In this document: positions 9,001 through 16,305 of the stretch, piece by piece | Numbering within the stretch: position 1 is the stretch's first letter | Layout of the letters: every line of letters begins with the position of its first letter | Assembly (NCBI RefSeq): GCF_900188005.1 | Contig: NZ_FZNR01000034.1 | Span: 1 to 64,000, forward strand | DNA: 64,000 bases | Direction of reading: 5' to 3' | Source of the DNA: Actinoplanes regularis | GTDB lineage: Bacteria > Actinomycetota > Actinomycetes > Mycobacteriales > Micromonosporaceae | Made by a program: the position numbers and the translations under genes | Notes under the pieces: model-generated | Told to the model about the DNA's origin: nothing | Seen by the model: the letters and a program-made list of their open reading frames with translations, nothing else | Databases searched by the model: none

Positions 9001-9296
9001 TCGGTGATCTTCCCGGGAAGCCGGCCGGCTCGTAGCGCCGCGGTGCGCGCGGCCGACCGCAGGTTCGGCAGCGGATCGTGGGTCGCCGCGTCGATGGCCG
9101 CCCGGTCGTCGACCACCAGCGCGGCGACCAGCGCGAGATGCCGCTCGTAGCCTCCGCCGGCCCGCAGTTCGGCGCAGACCTCGGCGCGGTCCGGCGCGGT
9201 CCGGGCCCACGCGGCGAGGTGGCGCATCCGCCGCTGGTACGGCAGGGGGTCGAGCGCGGCCAGCAGGTCCCCGGTGGTGGTTGGCATGTCGCTCAT
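6027..9296 (-). CDS. Giant HEAT-repeat protein
   Basis: 1089 residues, almost entirely alpha-helical, with repeated 35-45-residue units rich in Ala/Leu/Arg (for example RAAALVALSQVSRLL, EAALAALVHTDRPDLALPHLL, REIRRAAFARLHEWS, ENLASIAVAALLRSGGD). This is typical of HEAT solenoids, which act as protein-binding scaffolds. No signal peptide, membrane segment or catalytic motif is visible, so it should be cytoplasmic. The N-terminus (MPTTTGDLLAALDPLPYQRRMRH) may start at ATG 9296 or at ATG 9287; neither has a strong ribosome-binding site. It lies 69 bp downstream of the exopolysaccharide operon on the same strand and could be its last gene or independent. Partner and role are unknown. Confidence 0.8.
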   Translation of the reverse strand: MSDMPTTTGDLLAALDPLPYQRRMRHLAAWARTAPDRAEVCAELRAGGGYERHLALVAALVVDDRAAIDAATHDPLPNLRSAARTAALRAGRLPGKITELAAADRRRIYRTLRAAPVPALADALLGEVRAHFGDHEAAVLLPACGPSTVRESLPDLAYATRLVTIARRFPDVLADYATGVLAAAPADSLVREWARLTPAVLALAPEQALDLLDRFAPESSLPGFLDDYGPLAKHSPARVTRLLATPGRAGWLRSAKLSPGLLRRLAVLPDHELTPLARRLPSLAPLLRVLPPARRGAIYQAALADVDTERFMPAYDVLELLPAADRAREARRLIGLDRVRRDEEWTLDLSAYLEWPEAAAAQEAALRAGDAGTRARAYTRLTAAAGRSRDPAAVATVITRLTRLRNEQDPVRAAALVALSQVSRLLTAAAAADLTAITTDAVEARDASTGTTAALSRLATDTLRHHVDVPELREWALLTIDLLSTAATTPTLHRFDRVLPRGQETMVFDRLRGWVEAGLARGRYAPLFALTDALGPRAWRLPELQDLLRRAIEGTTPWVATIAISRWLDDPRERDRRVAEVLAADPSAVLLDVVWRTIATRRTDLLDEVLTRRPEGRFADRKAVWTGGRSQRAQRWLPRQQATYVALQERALTDASAPLDQRIAAIHRAAPVGDPGRELILRHIGAAQVRVAEAALAALVHTDRPDLALPHLLAHAGDDRARVAMYSAARAAKYIPPADLVAPFRALLTASEAPSAPRVKVTSRKEAVRILARYGPPASMDLLLTVYSEAGQHRDVRTAVVGAARQRLDADPSWTVLDRAVAGDREERQAVLETWAYAIPARHRPRYATLVTAACRADDREIRRAAFARLHEWSRWAGDVTDLVVDRLTDLDENLASIAVAALLRSGGDTAFDQALTRLAATPEPDVKPGTDLPARRRIELLVQGVSVLARSLPAGGARSALIAAMRDLAGRPGYRAAALAAMINLGRLDNLIEIADFCAGRPVTAVRTAERVGARLRDDRAFSDPVFLHNIIESLAWRGDLAGGLFATRLVRAGADYGWAGRWHDLVLALRSHPDTDVREDAFSIVMT

Positions 9297-9365
9297 GTCA
9301 TCACACGGTGAGACCGATGGTCACCATGTTATTGGCACCGTCGCGTTTTGCCTGCTGAAGGGCGC

Positions 9366-10379
9366 TCAGCGGTACGGCGGGAACCTCCCCGCCAGCGACG
9401 ACGGCGTGGGCGCCCCGGCGAGCCGCTCGTACGCCGCCGGATCGGTGATCAGCCGCCAGGTGTGGAACTCCTGCCGCCCCGCCCCGAACGCCGCCTTGTA
9501 CCGGAACAGCGTGTCGTCCACTCCACCCACCCCGCCACCCAGGTGGTAGACCCGGTTGCCGCGTTCCCGCCCCCACAGTCGCACCTCGTGGTAGAGCAGC
9601 TTGTCGGCGTGGAAGATCGGCGCGTCCCGGGTGGACTGCAGGTGGGTGTGCATGATCCCGTCGTACTCGAAGAAGAGGTTGCCGCCGAGGACCTCGCCCT
9701 CGCGGACCGCCGTGGCCAGGTGGAGATGGGGGCGCAGCCCGTCCCGCAGCCGATGGAAGTGTTCCCGGGCGAAGAAGTAGAAGTCGCGCGCGCCGACCCG
9801 GTGCATCGTCGCGTGGTACGTGTCGATCCACGCGTCGAACAGCGACCAGTCGTCGAAGACCACCTCGACGCCGGCCCGCCGGGCCTTGTTCACCTGGTTG
9901 CGATGGCTGCGGTGGGTGTCGGCCCAGAGCTGCTCGGCGGTGCGGGTCAGGTCGATCGAGACGGTCTCACCGTGGCTGACGACGGTGCCGGCGGTCTCCA
10001 GCGAGACCCGCGGCGCGGGCAGCAGCGGATGCAGCCGGACGAACGTGGTGACGACGCCGTGCGTGCTCAGCAGGTCGACCATGGCGCCGGCGGCCCGCGC
10101 CCAGAACCCGGTGTTGACCGGTGCGACGTCACTGACCGGGCCGGGGTATCCGTACGGGGAGATGGCGTCGGTGAGCCCGGTCTCCGGCACCGGGCGCAGG
10201 ATCAGCGGCAGGAGCAGGACGTGGTCGGCCTCGTCGTAGCGGAACGCCGCCGGGCTGCCACCGGTGAGCCGGGCGTCCAGCCGGGCGTAGCCGGGGAGGT
10301 GGTAGATGTCGTGCCGGGTGCGGTCCAGTGCCTCGGCCCAGGCGGTGTCGTCGGGTTCCAGCAGGGCACCTTCGGCCAT
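9366..10379 (-). CDS. FemAB-like (GNAT-fold) acyl/aminoacyl transferase, paralogue 1
   Basis: 337 residues with the tandem-GNAT layout of FemAB/peptidoglycan-bridge-type and exopolysaccharide-associated acyltransferases. An N-terminal half (SPYGYPGPVSD near residue 70) is followed by the core HRNQVNKARRAGVEVVFDD (about 172-190), GGNLFFEYDG (near 240) and a C-terminal fold ending KAAFGAG. Start ATG 10379 has AAGGAGG seven bases upstream. It is the last gene of the exopolysaccharide operon, 12 bases after the flavoprotein gene. It is clearly homologous along its length to the gene at 11619-12641. Inference: it adds an acyl or aminoacyl group to a surface glycan or its precursor; the donor is unknown. 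Confidence 0.8.
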   Translation of the reverse strand: MAEGALLEPDDTAWAEALDRTRHDIYHLPGYARLDARLTGGSPAAFRYDEADHVLLLPLILRPVPETGLTDAISPYGYPGPVSDVAPVNTGFWARAAGAMVDLLSTHGVVTTFVRLHPLLPAPRVSLETAGTVVSHGETVSIDLTRTAEQLWADTHRSHRNQVNKARRAGVEVVFDDWSLFDAWIDTYHATMHRVGARDFYFFAREHFHRLRDGLRPHLHLATAVREGEVLGGNLFFEYDGIMHTHLQSTRDAPIFHADKLLYHEVRLWGRERGNRVYHLGGGVGGVDDTLFRYKAAFGAGRQEFHTWRLITDPAAYERLAGAPTPSSLAGRFPPYR

Positions 10380-10391
10380 CGATCCTCCTTC

Positions 10392-11606
10392 TCATCCGGT
10401 CGGGACGGCCGCGCTGAGGTGCCGGGCCGGCCGCCGCCGGGCCCGGTGCCACCGTCGTGCGCTCAACGTCCAGCGCAGCATCGTGCGCGGGACGGTGCCC
10501 TGGGTCGACATGTGCAGCAGGTACCGCCACGCCGGATACTCACCGCGACGATCTGACAGGGCGTACGAGAATCGCTTGGCCGGCAGCTCCGCGTACTCCG
10601 GCATCCGCTCGAACCAGGCGCTGCTGGCGTGCGCCGCGCGTTGCAGCGGGGCGAGCGCCACCTTCCGCCGATGCTCGTACTGTTCCAGCGCGGCGGCCAG
10701 CGCCGCGCTGTCGGCGAACCCGTCCGCGACGGCGTCCGCCAGCGCCATCGCGTCCTGCATCGCCAGCTTGGTGCCGGAGCCGATGGCGAAGTGCGTGGTG
10801 TGGGCGGCGTCGCCCATCAGCACCACGTTGCCGTGGTCCCAGCGTTCGGCGGTGACCCGCCGGAAATTCAGCCAGCCCCGCCCGGCGTCGTCGAGCGGCC
10901 GGCCGTCCAGATGGTTCTTGAAGATCTCCTGCAGCCGGGCGTTGCCGGCCGCGGAGTCCAACCGGCCCAGGCCGAGACCGGTCCAGGTCTCCGGGGTGCA
11001 TTCCACGATGAACGTGCTGGCCCCGTCCGCGAAGGGGTAGGCGTGGTACCAGATCCAGCCGGCCTCGGTCCGTTCGAAGCCGAACGTGAAGGTCCGGAAG
11101 ACGTGCGGGGTGCCGAGCCAGATGTACTTGTTCCGGCCGGTCTCCACCGCCGCGCCGAAATGCTCCGCGTGCCGGTCCCGGAGCCGGCTGCCCGCGCCGT
11201 CGCACGCCACGATCAGGTCGGCCGGCGGCAGCGCGGACGGGTCGGTCAGCTCGTCCTCGTAGCGGACCACCACGCCCAGTTCGCGGGCGCGTTCGCCGAG
11301 GATCTCGAGGAGCTTGTGCCGGCCCAGGCTGAAGCCGTACCCGCCGAGATGGGTGACCGGTTTACCGGCCGCGCGCACCTCGTACTCGTCCCACTTGTAG
11401 GCGGCCGCCCAGATCCGGGCGGCGCTGACCGGGTCGTACCGGAACAGGTCGTCCAGCAGGTCGTCCCAGAAGACCACGCCCCAGCCGTAGGTGACGCCGG
11501 CCCGGTCGCGTTCCAGGACGGTGATCTCGCGGGTGGGGTCGGTCAGCTTCGCCAGTACCGCGAAGTACAGGCCGGCGGGGCCGCCGCCGACGCAGGTGAT
11601 CCGCAT
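10392..11606 (-). CDS. FAD-dependent aromatic hydroxylase related to salicylyl-CoA 5-hydroxylase
   Basis: 404 residues. The start ATG 11606 follows GAGGAG at eight bases; a GTG nine bases upstream is in frame but too close to that site. The dinucleotide-binding motif is GGGPAGLYFAVLAK at residues 7-20. The second FAD motif is VVLMGDAAHTTHFAIGSGTKLAMQDA near 290-315, including the GD motif. The start (MRITCVGGGPAGLYFA ... GVTYGWGVVFWDDLLDDL) matches salicylyl-CoA 5-hydroxylase and anthraniloyl-CoA monooxygenase FAD domains, which act on CoA- or carrier-linked aromatics. Length fits the FAD domain alone, without the reductase half of the anthraniloyl enzymes. It sits between two FemAB paralogues with 12-base gaps. 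The substrate is unknown. Confidence 0.82.
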   Translation of the reverse strand: MRITCVGGGPAGLYFAVLAKLTDPTREITVLERDRAGVTYGWGVVFWDDLLDDLFRYDPVSAARIWAAAYKWDEYEVRAAGKPVTHLGGYGFSLGRHKLLEILGERARELGVVVRYEDELTDPSALPPADLIVACDGAGSRLRDRHAEHFGAAVETGRNKYIWLGTPHVFRTFTFGFERTEAGWIWYHAYPFADGASTFIVECTPETWTGLGLGRLDSAAGNARLQEIFKNHLDGRPLDDAGRGWLNFRRVTAERWDHGNVVLMGDAAHTTHFAIGSGTKLAMQDAMALADAVADGFADSAALAAALEQYEHRRKVALAPLQRAAHASSAWFERMPEYAELPAKRFSYALSDRRGEYPAWRYLLHMSTQGTVPRTMLRWTLSARRWHRARRRPARHLSAAVPTG

Positions 11607-11618
11607 GGCATGCACTCC

Positions 11619-12641
11619 TCATCGGTAGGAGGGGAAGGTGCCGGTCAGGTCCGCCGGATCGGCGCCGGGTCTGCGCTCCACGACCAGCCGGTCGTACGCC
11701 GGACGGTCCGTCACCACCCGCCAGGTGTGGAACGGGTGACGGCTCGGGGAGAACCCGGCCTTGTAGGTGAAGAGCGAGTCGTTGCTGCCGCCCTTGCCCC
11801 CGCCCAGGTGGAACACCTCGGCGCCACGCTCCTTGCACCAGCGCCGCACCGAGTCGTAGAGCAGTTCGTCGGCGTACCGGCCGCGGGCCCGCCGGGTCGA
11901 CGAGACGTAACCGGTGGCGATTCCGTCGTACTCGAAGAACGTGTTCCCGCCGACCACCTCGTCGCCTTCCAGGGCGACCGCCAGGTGCATGCGGTCCCCG
12001 ACGGCGTCGTGCAGGGCGGCCAGGTGTTCGTACGTGAAGAAGTAGTAATCGGCCGCGCCCACCCGCCGCATGTTCTCGTGATAGACCTCGACCCACTCGG
12101 CGAGCCGGTCCCAGTCGTCGAAGACGACCCGGGTGCCGGCGCGTTTGGCCCGGTTGATGTGGTTGCGGTGGTCACCGCGGGTCTGCCGCCACATCTCGTC
12201 GACGCTGACGGTCAGGTCCATCGAGACCGTCTCGCCGTGCCGGACCAGCGCGCCGGCCTCGCCGAGCACCGGCGACGGCGGCTTCAGCAGCGGGTGCATC
12301 CGGACGAACATCGAGATCACGCCGGCCTCCCGGAGCGTCTCGGTGAGGGCCGCGCAGGCCGCGCGCCAGAACGCGGTCTCGTGCGGCGGGGCATCGCTGA
12401 CCGGACCGGGGTATCCGTACGGCGACAGGGCGTCCCGCAGTTGTGAGCCCGGGATCTCGCGGACGATCAGCGGGACCAGCAGCCGCCGGGCGCCCTGCTC
12501 GAAGTGGAACGCGGTCGGCGCGCCGCCGTACAGCCGGGCGTCGAGGACGACGTAGTCGGGCACGTGGTACATGTCGTGGTCGACGTGCGCCAGCGTCTCC
12601 TTCCACTCCCGGGCCGCCGGGTCCAGAAGCGATGCCGTCAT
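11619..12641 (-). CDS. FemAB-like (GNAT-fold) acyl/aminoacyl transferase, paralogue 2
   Basis: 340 residues, co-linear with the product of 9366-10379. Shared blocks include SPYGYPGPVSD, VRMHPLLKPPSP, RHGETVSMDL, HRNHINRAKRAGTRVVFDDW, GGNTFFEYDGIATGY and HLGGGKGGSNDSLFTYKAGF. GAGGAG lies six bases before ATG 12641. The two copies have diverged, so the duplication is not recent and different substrates are plausible. It is separated by 10 bases from the upstream secreted-protein gene and by 12 from the flavoprotein gene. Expected cytoplasmic, acting on lipid-linked or nucleotide-linked glycan precursors (inference from the family and operon). Confidence 0.8.
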   Translation of the reverse strand: MTASLLDPAAREWKETLAHVDHDMYHVPDYVVLDARLYGGAPTAFHFEQGARRLLVPLIVREIPGSQLRDALSPYGYPGPVSDAPPHETAFWRAACAALTETLREAGVISMFVRMHPLLKPPSPVLGEAGALVRHGETVSMDLTVSVDEMWRQTRGDHRNHINRAKRAGTRVVFDDWDRLAEWVEVYHENMRRVGAADYYFFTYEHLAALHDAVGDRMHLAVALEGDEVVGGNTFFEYDGIATGYVSSTRRARGRYADELLYDSVRRWCKERGAEVFHLGGGKGGSNDSLFTYKAGFSPSRHPFHTWRVVTDRPAYDRLVVERRPGADPADLTGTFPSYR

Positions 12642-12651
12642 AAATGTCTCC

Positions 12652-13797
12652 TCACCCGCGCAGGATCTTTGCGTTGAGCGCCATGTTCGCGGCGAACTGG
12701 TCGTTGACCACCTGGTACGACTCCAGGCGGTGCTGGAGGATCGGGTCGTAGCGGCCGAGCTTCACGAAGCCGTCGGCGATCCAGCCGTTGTCCCTGCCGG
12801 TGCCGTCCACGAACTTGCGATACGTGGTGCCACCCGGCCAGATCACCTTGTCGAGGAGGCTGCAGAACGCGGCCATGTCCGCCGGGGTCCAGGTCGACCC
12901 CTGGTCACGGGCCTCCACGACGTACGCCATCACCCCGTTGCCGTGCCCGACGTCCTGCCCGGGCCGGCGGGTCGAGCCCCACACGTCGCTCCAGAAGTAC
13001 GCGGTCGGCTCCACCGGGCTGCGCGTCATCTGGTTGTGGATCTGCGCGCCGATCGTGTTCAGCACCTGCCTGTACCGGGTACGGCGGCCGGCGTCCGCGG
13101 TGATCCGGCCCAGGTTCAGCGCGATCAGCGCCCAGTGCGCGGCCATGTGCGTGCGCTCGCGGTAGATGGTCTCGGCGGCGCCCCGGGCGTACCACTTCTC
13201 GAAGAGGTTGACCTCGGCGAAGGAGAGCAACTTGTCGTACCGGGCGCGGTAGCCGGCGTTGCCGTACACCCCGGGGGTCTGTCGCATCACGACCAGCAGT
13301 TGGGTGGCGTACCGCCAGAAGTAGCTCTCGTAGAGCGGCACCTCGTCGCCGCCCTGCCCGGACTTGCTGGACGCCCAGCCACGGTAGCGGTCCCGGAACG
13401 TGCTGCCGGCCAGGGAGGTGGACGGCGCCGACGACGCCACCACGTTCTCGACGAAGGTCAGCGCCCGGTCCAGGTACCGCCGCCCGCCGGTGGCCCGGTA
13501 CATCGCCACGTTCGCGTCCAGGGTGTACGCCAGGTCGTAGTGGTCCTGGCTGTCCCGCGACCGGCTCATCGGCTGCGCCGTCCGGGCCTGGTAGTCCCAG
13601 CTCTGCTCGAAGATCCCGCTCCAGTGGCTGACCGCCTGGATCCGCACGTTCGACGACGCGGTCACCGGTGGGCGGTCCGGCATCGGCTTCGCGCTGCACG
13701 GCCGGGCCGTGCTCTCCGCCACGGTCGCGGCCACCACCGAGCCGACGCCGAGCAACAGCAGCGACCGTCTCTGCAAAGGGGAATCCGGGAACTTCAC
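12652..13797 (-). CDS. Secreted alpha/alpha-barrel-like protein of the exopolysaccharide operon
   Basis: 381 residues. GTG start overlaps the preceding stop (GTGA), indicating translational coupling. A short basic N-terminus (LQRRSLLLLGVGSVVAATVAEST) acts as a signal, possibly Tat-type because of the RR. The mature part has regularly spaced helices (WDYQARTAQ, HYDLAYTLDANVAMYRATGGRRYLDRALTFVENV, ERTHMAAHWALIALNLGR, HGNGVMAYVVEARDQGS). This looks like an (alpha/alpha)6 toroid, as in polysaccharide lyases, glycoside hydrolases and epimerases. Conserved Trp/Tyr/His/Arg residues suggest a sugar-binding groove, but no family signature is decisive. It could be a polymer-trimming lyase or hydrolase acting during export. 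Confidence 0.65.
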   Translation of the reverse strand: MKFPDSPLQRRSLLLLGVGSVVAATVAESTARPCSAKPMPDRPPVTASSNVRIQAVSHWSGIFEQSWDYQARTAQPMSRSRDSQDHYDLAYTLDANVAMYRATGGRRYLDRALTFVENVVASSAPSTSLAGSTFRDRYRGWASSKSGQGGDEVPLYESYFWRYATQLLVVMRQTPGVYGNAGYRARYDKLLSFAEVNLFEKWYARGAAETIYRERTHMAAHWALIALNLGRITADAGRRTRYRQVLNTIGAQIHNQMTRSPVEPTAYFWSDVWGSTRRPGQDVGHGNGVMAYVVEARDQGSTWTPADMAAFCSLLDKVIWPGGTTYRKFVDGTGRDNGWIADGFVKLGRYDPILQHRLESYQVVNDQFAANMALNAKILRG

Positions 13798-15014
13798 AGT
13801 CCTACCGCCTCTCGCTCACGGGCGGGTCCGGCGGCCGGAAATGTCCCGACCCGCGTAACCGTGGCTGCCGCGGCCATCGCAGCGAAGATCCAGAAGAGCC
13901 GGGCGTCGTAGTAGTCGCCGGAGAACAGGCTGCTCAGCGCCACGAAGACGGCCGCCGCCACGGCGAGCCCGGTCAACTGCGGGCGGGCGCCGCCACCGTG
14001 CACGGTCCTGGCCCAGAGGACGACCGCGCAGGTGAGCAGGCCGAGGCCGATCAGCCCGCCCTCGGCGGCCACCGCCAGCACGTAGTTGTGTGGGTACTCG
14101 ACCATCTGGTTCACGCCGATCAGGCCGTAGAAGCCGTCCAGCCCGGCGCCCGCGACCGGATGATCGACCGCCATCCGGATGGCCGCCGCCCAGATGTCGG
14201 TACGGTCGGAGAGATATTGTTCCTGCACGGTCTGTTCAACGAACCGCTCCTGGAACAGGCTGGTGAATGCCGGTGGAGCCGAGAACCAGATCACGATCGT
14301 GGCGGTGACCAGGAAGATCCCCGCGGCGACCACCGGGCCGGGCTTGAGCCGCCCGCGGATCTTCCAGAGCGCGCCGAGGCCCACCGCGCCGCCGGCCATC
14401 AGCCCGGCCCGTGACCCGGAGAGCACCGCGGCCAGCAGGAACAGCGGGGTGACCAGCAACGGCAACCATCTGCGCTGGCACATGAAGAGCGCGATCGCGC
14501 TGATCACGCCGAGGATCTCGATCCGGACGAAGACGTTCGGGCCACCGCCGAACGCCGAGTACCGGCCCTGCTCGCCGGGGCCGTTGATGAAGATCGCGGC
14601 GAGCGCGAAGACGATCGCGGCCACGAAGAACAGCTGGAACGTGTACCGGATCGCCCGGTCCGGGTCGCCCAGCGTCCAGTAGTAGAAGGCCAGCGTCAGC
14701 ACGCCGAGCAGGATCAGGTCCAGGGTCTGCGGGCCGGTCCGGGACGCCGGCGGTGCCCACAGCGCCGAGGCGATCTGGAACAGGAAGAACAGCAGGGTGG
14801 CGATCAGCCAGCCCTCGCGGCGGCGCGCTCCCCGCAGCCCCGGGCGCAGGGTCAGGTCGACGACCAGCACGACCAGGGCTACCACCAGGCCGACCACCCG
14901 CAGGTCCACCCAGGCCAGATCGGGAAAGCCGGCCCGGTCCAGGGTGAACCGGCCGCCGATCGCGATGAGCACGAGCAGCAGGCCGGGGGTCAGCAGGATG
15001 CGCGGGTCACGCAT
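13794..15014 (-). CDS. O-antigen ligase / Wzy-type polymerase family membrane protein
   Basis: 406 residues with about 11-12 membrane helices along the whole length. A large loop contains DRTDIWAAAIRMAVDHPVAGAGLDGF and the signature PHNYVLAVAAEGGLIGL near residue 310-325. The G-(x)-G-DGF and HN motifs are typical of the Wzy_C / O-antigen ligase domain, which polymerises lipid-linked repeat units or transfers glycan to an acceptor on the outer face of the membrane. ATG 15014 overlaps the flippase stop by eight bases and its own stop overlaps the next GTG. This places it firmly in the operon as the polymerase partner of the Wzx-like and Wzz-like proteins. Confidence 0.82.
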   Translation of the reverse strand: MRDPRILLTPGLLLVLIAIGGRFTLDRAGFPDLAWVDLRVVGLVVALVVLVVDLTLRPGLRGARRREGWLIATLLFFLFQIASALWAPPASRTGPQTLDLILLGVLTLAFYYWTLGDPDRAIRYTFQLFFVAAIVFALAAIFINGPGEQGRYSAFGGGPNVFVRIEILGVISAIALFMCQRRWLPLLVTPLFLLAAVLSGSRAGLMAGGAVGLGALWKIRGRLKPGPVVAAGIFLVTATIVIWFSAPPAFTSLFQERFVEQTVQEQYLSDRTDIWAAAIRMAVDHPVAGAGLDGFYGLIGVNQMVEYPHNYVLAVAAEGGLIGLGLLTCAVVLWARTVHGGGARPQLTGLAVAAAVFVALSSLFSGDYYDARLFWIFAAMAAAATVTRVGTFPAAGPAREREAVGL

Positions 15015-16305
15015 CGGTCTTCTCCTTCGCCACGCGGCTCGCGATCAGGGCGAAGAGCAGGCAGGCGCCGTACCCGGCGAGCGAGCCGTAGGCCGCGCCG
15101 AGGATGCCCATCCGGGGGATGAGCAACAGGTACACCGCGAAGCTGACGACGAAGCCGGTGATCTCGGCGACCGAGACCAGCCCGCCGTGCCCCTTGGCGA
15201 TCAACAGGCCGAGGGTCACCCGGGAGACCGCGTACAGGCCGGCGGCCACGACCAGGGGCAGGACGACCACCCGGGCCGGGGCGTACTGGTGGCCGAAGAC
15301 CGGGACGATCAGCAGGTACAGGGCGCCGGCCACGATCGGGACCACGACCAGCGAGTAGACGGCGGCGGCCAGCACGATCGGCCCGGCCTGCAGGCCACCG
15401 TCGTGGTGCGAGGCCCGCCACCGGCCCAGGCGGGAGTCGGCGTAGGCACGCAGGGGCCAGGCCAGCAGCTCGGTCATCGTCGCGACGCTGGTGTAGAGCC
15501 CGAGCGCGGCCGTGGAGGCGAGCGCCGGGATGACCAGCCGGTCCACCCGCAGCATCGCCATGTTGGAGATCGCGGCCGGGAACAGGGCCAGGCCCTCCCG
15601 GCGGACCTGCGTGTTCAGCTCGCGGCGGACCGGGACGGCGTCCGGGTTCACCGGCAGCCGCAGCCAGATCGCCAGATAGAGGACGGTGGGCACGGCGCCC
15701 GCGAACAGGTAGGCCAGGAACCACAGCTCCGGGTGGTGCTGGTGGGCGATGAACAGGCCGATCAGCATGGCCAGCAGCAGCACCGACTCGATCACCCGGC
15801 AGACCATGAAATCCCGGACCCGGCCCACCGCGATCGCGACCGCCCGGCTGGCCAGCGCGGCCGCCTCGATCACGGTGTACCAGGCCAGCATCGCGACGAT
15901 CACCGGGCCGGGATTGTGCCGGTGCGGCGCGACCACCGTGTAGAGCACCGCGCCGGCCAGGCCGACCGCCACCGGCAGGAGCAGCAGGCGGCCGTACGCG
16001 CGGACGGCGGGCCCCGGCGCCACGTTGTGATAGCTCGCCACGAAGCTGCGCTCGGTGCCCAGCAGCAGCACCTGGGTGGCCAGGTACACCACCTGGAGCA
16101 GGAGCGCGACCTCGCCGCGGTGGGTGGGGGTCATCGAACGGACCATCAGGATGTTCGCGGCCATCGCCACCGCGCCGGTCAGGACCTGCGAGGCGAGCAG
16201 TTGGACGTACGGTTCGCGGAGTTGCCCGCGTACGAACGCAAGAGGGTCGGGGCGGCGTGACGCGAGTCCCGCCGCGGCGGGTGGGTCCACCCGGAGCTCA
16301 TTCAC
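15007..16305 (-). CDS. Wzx-type polysaccharide flippase (MOP superfamily)
   Basis: 432 residues from GTG 16305, which overlaps the end of the Wzz-like gene (GAAGGTGAATGA) and has GGAAG close upstream. There are about 12-14 hydrophobic helices. The N-terminal region (LLASQVLTGAVAMAANILMVRSMTPTHRGEVALLLQ) matches polysaccharide biosynthesis/MATE-like exporters, which flip undecaprenyl-linked repeat units across the membrane. A central segment with charged residues (PAAISNMAMLRVDRLVIPALASTAALGLYTSVATM) is typical of the second half. Its position between chain-length regulator and polymerase supports the assignment over a generic MATE transporter. Confidence 0.82.
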   Translation of the reverse strand: MNELRVDPPAAAGLASRRPDPLAFVRGQLREPYVQLLASQVLTGAVAMAANILMVRSMTPTHRGEVALLLQVVYLATQVLLLGTERSFVASYHNVAPGPAVRAYGRLLLLPVAVGLAGAVLYTVVAPHRHNPGPVIVAMLAWYTVIEAAALASRAVAIAVGRVRDFMVCRVIESVLLLAMLIGLFIAHQHHPELWFLAYLFAGAVPTVLYLAIWLRLPVNPDAVPVRRELNTQVRREGLALFPAAISNMAMLRVDRLVIPALASTAALGLYTSVATMTELLAWPLRAYADSRLGRWRASHHDGGLQAGPIVLAAAVYSLVVVPIVAGALYLLIVPVFGHQYAPARVVVLPLVVAAGLYAVSRVTLGLLIAKGHGGLVSVAEITGFVVSFAVYLLLIPRMGILGAAYGSLAGYGACLLFALIASRVAKEKTDA

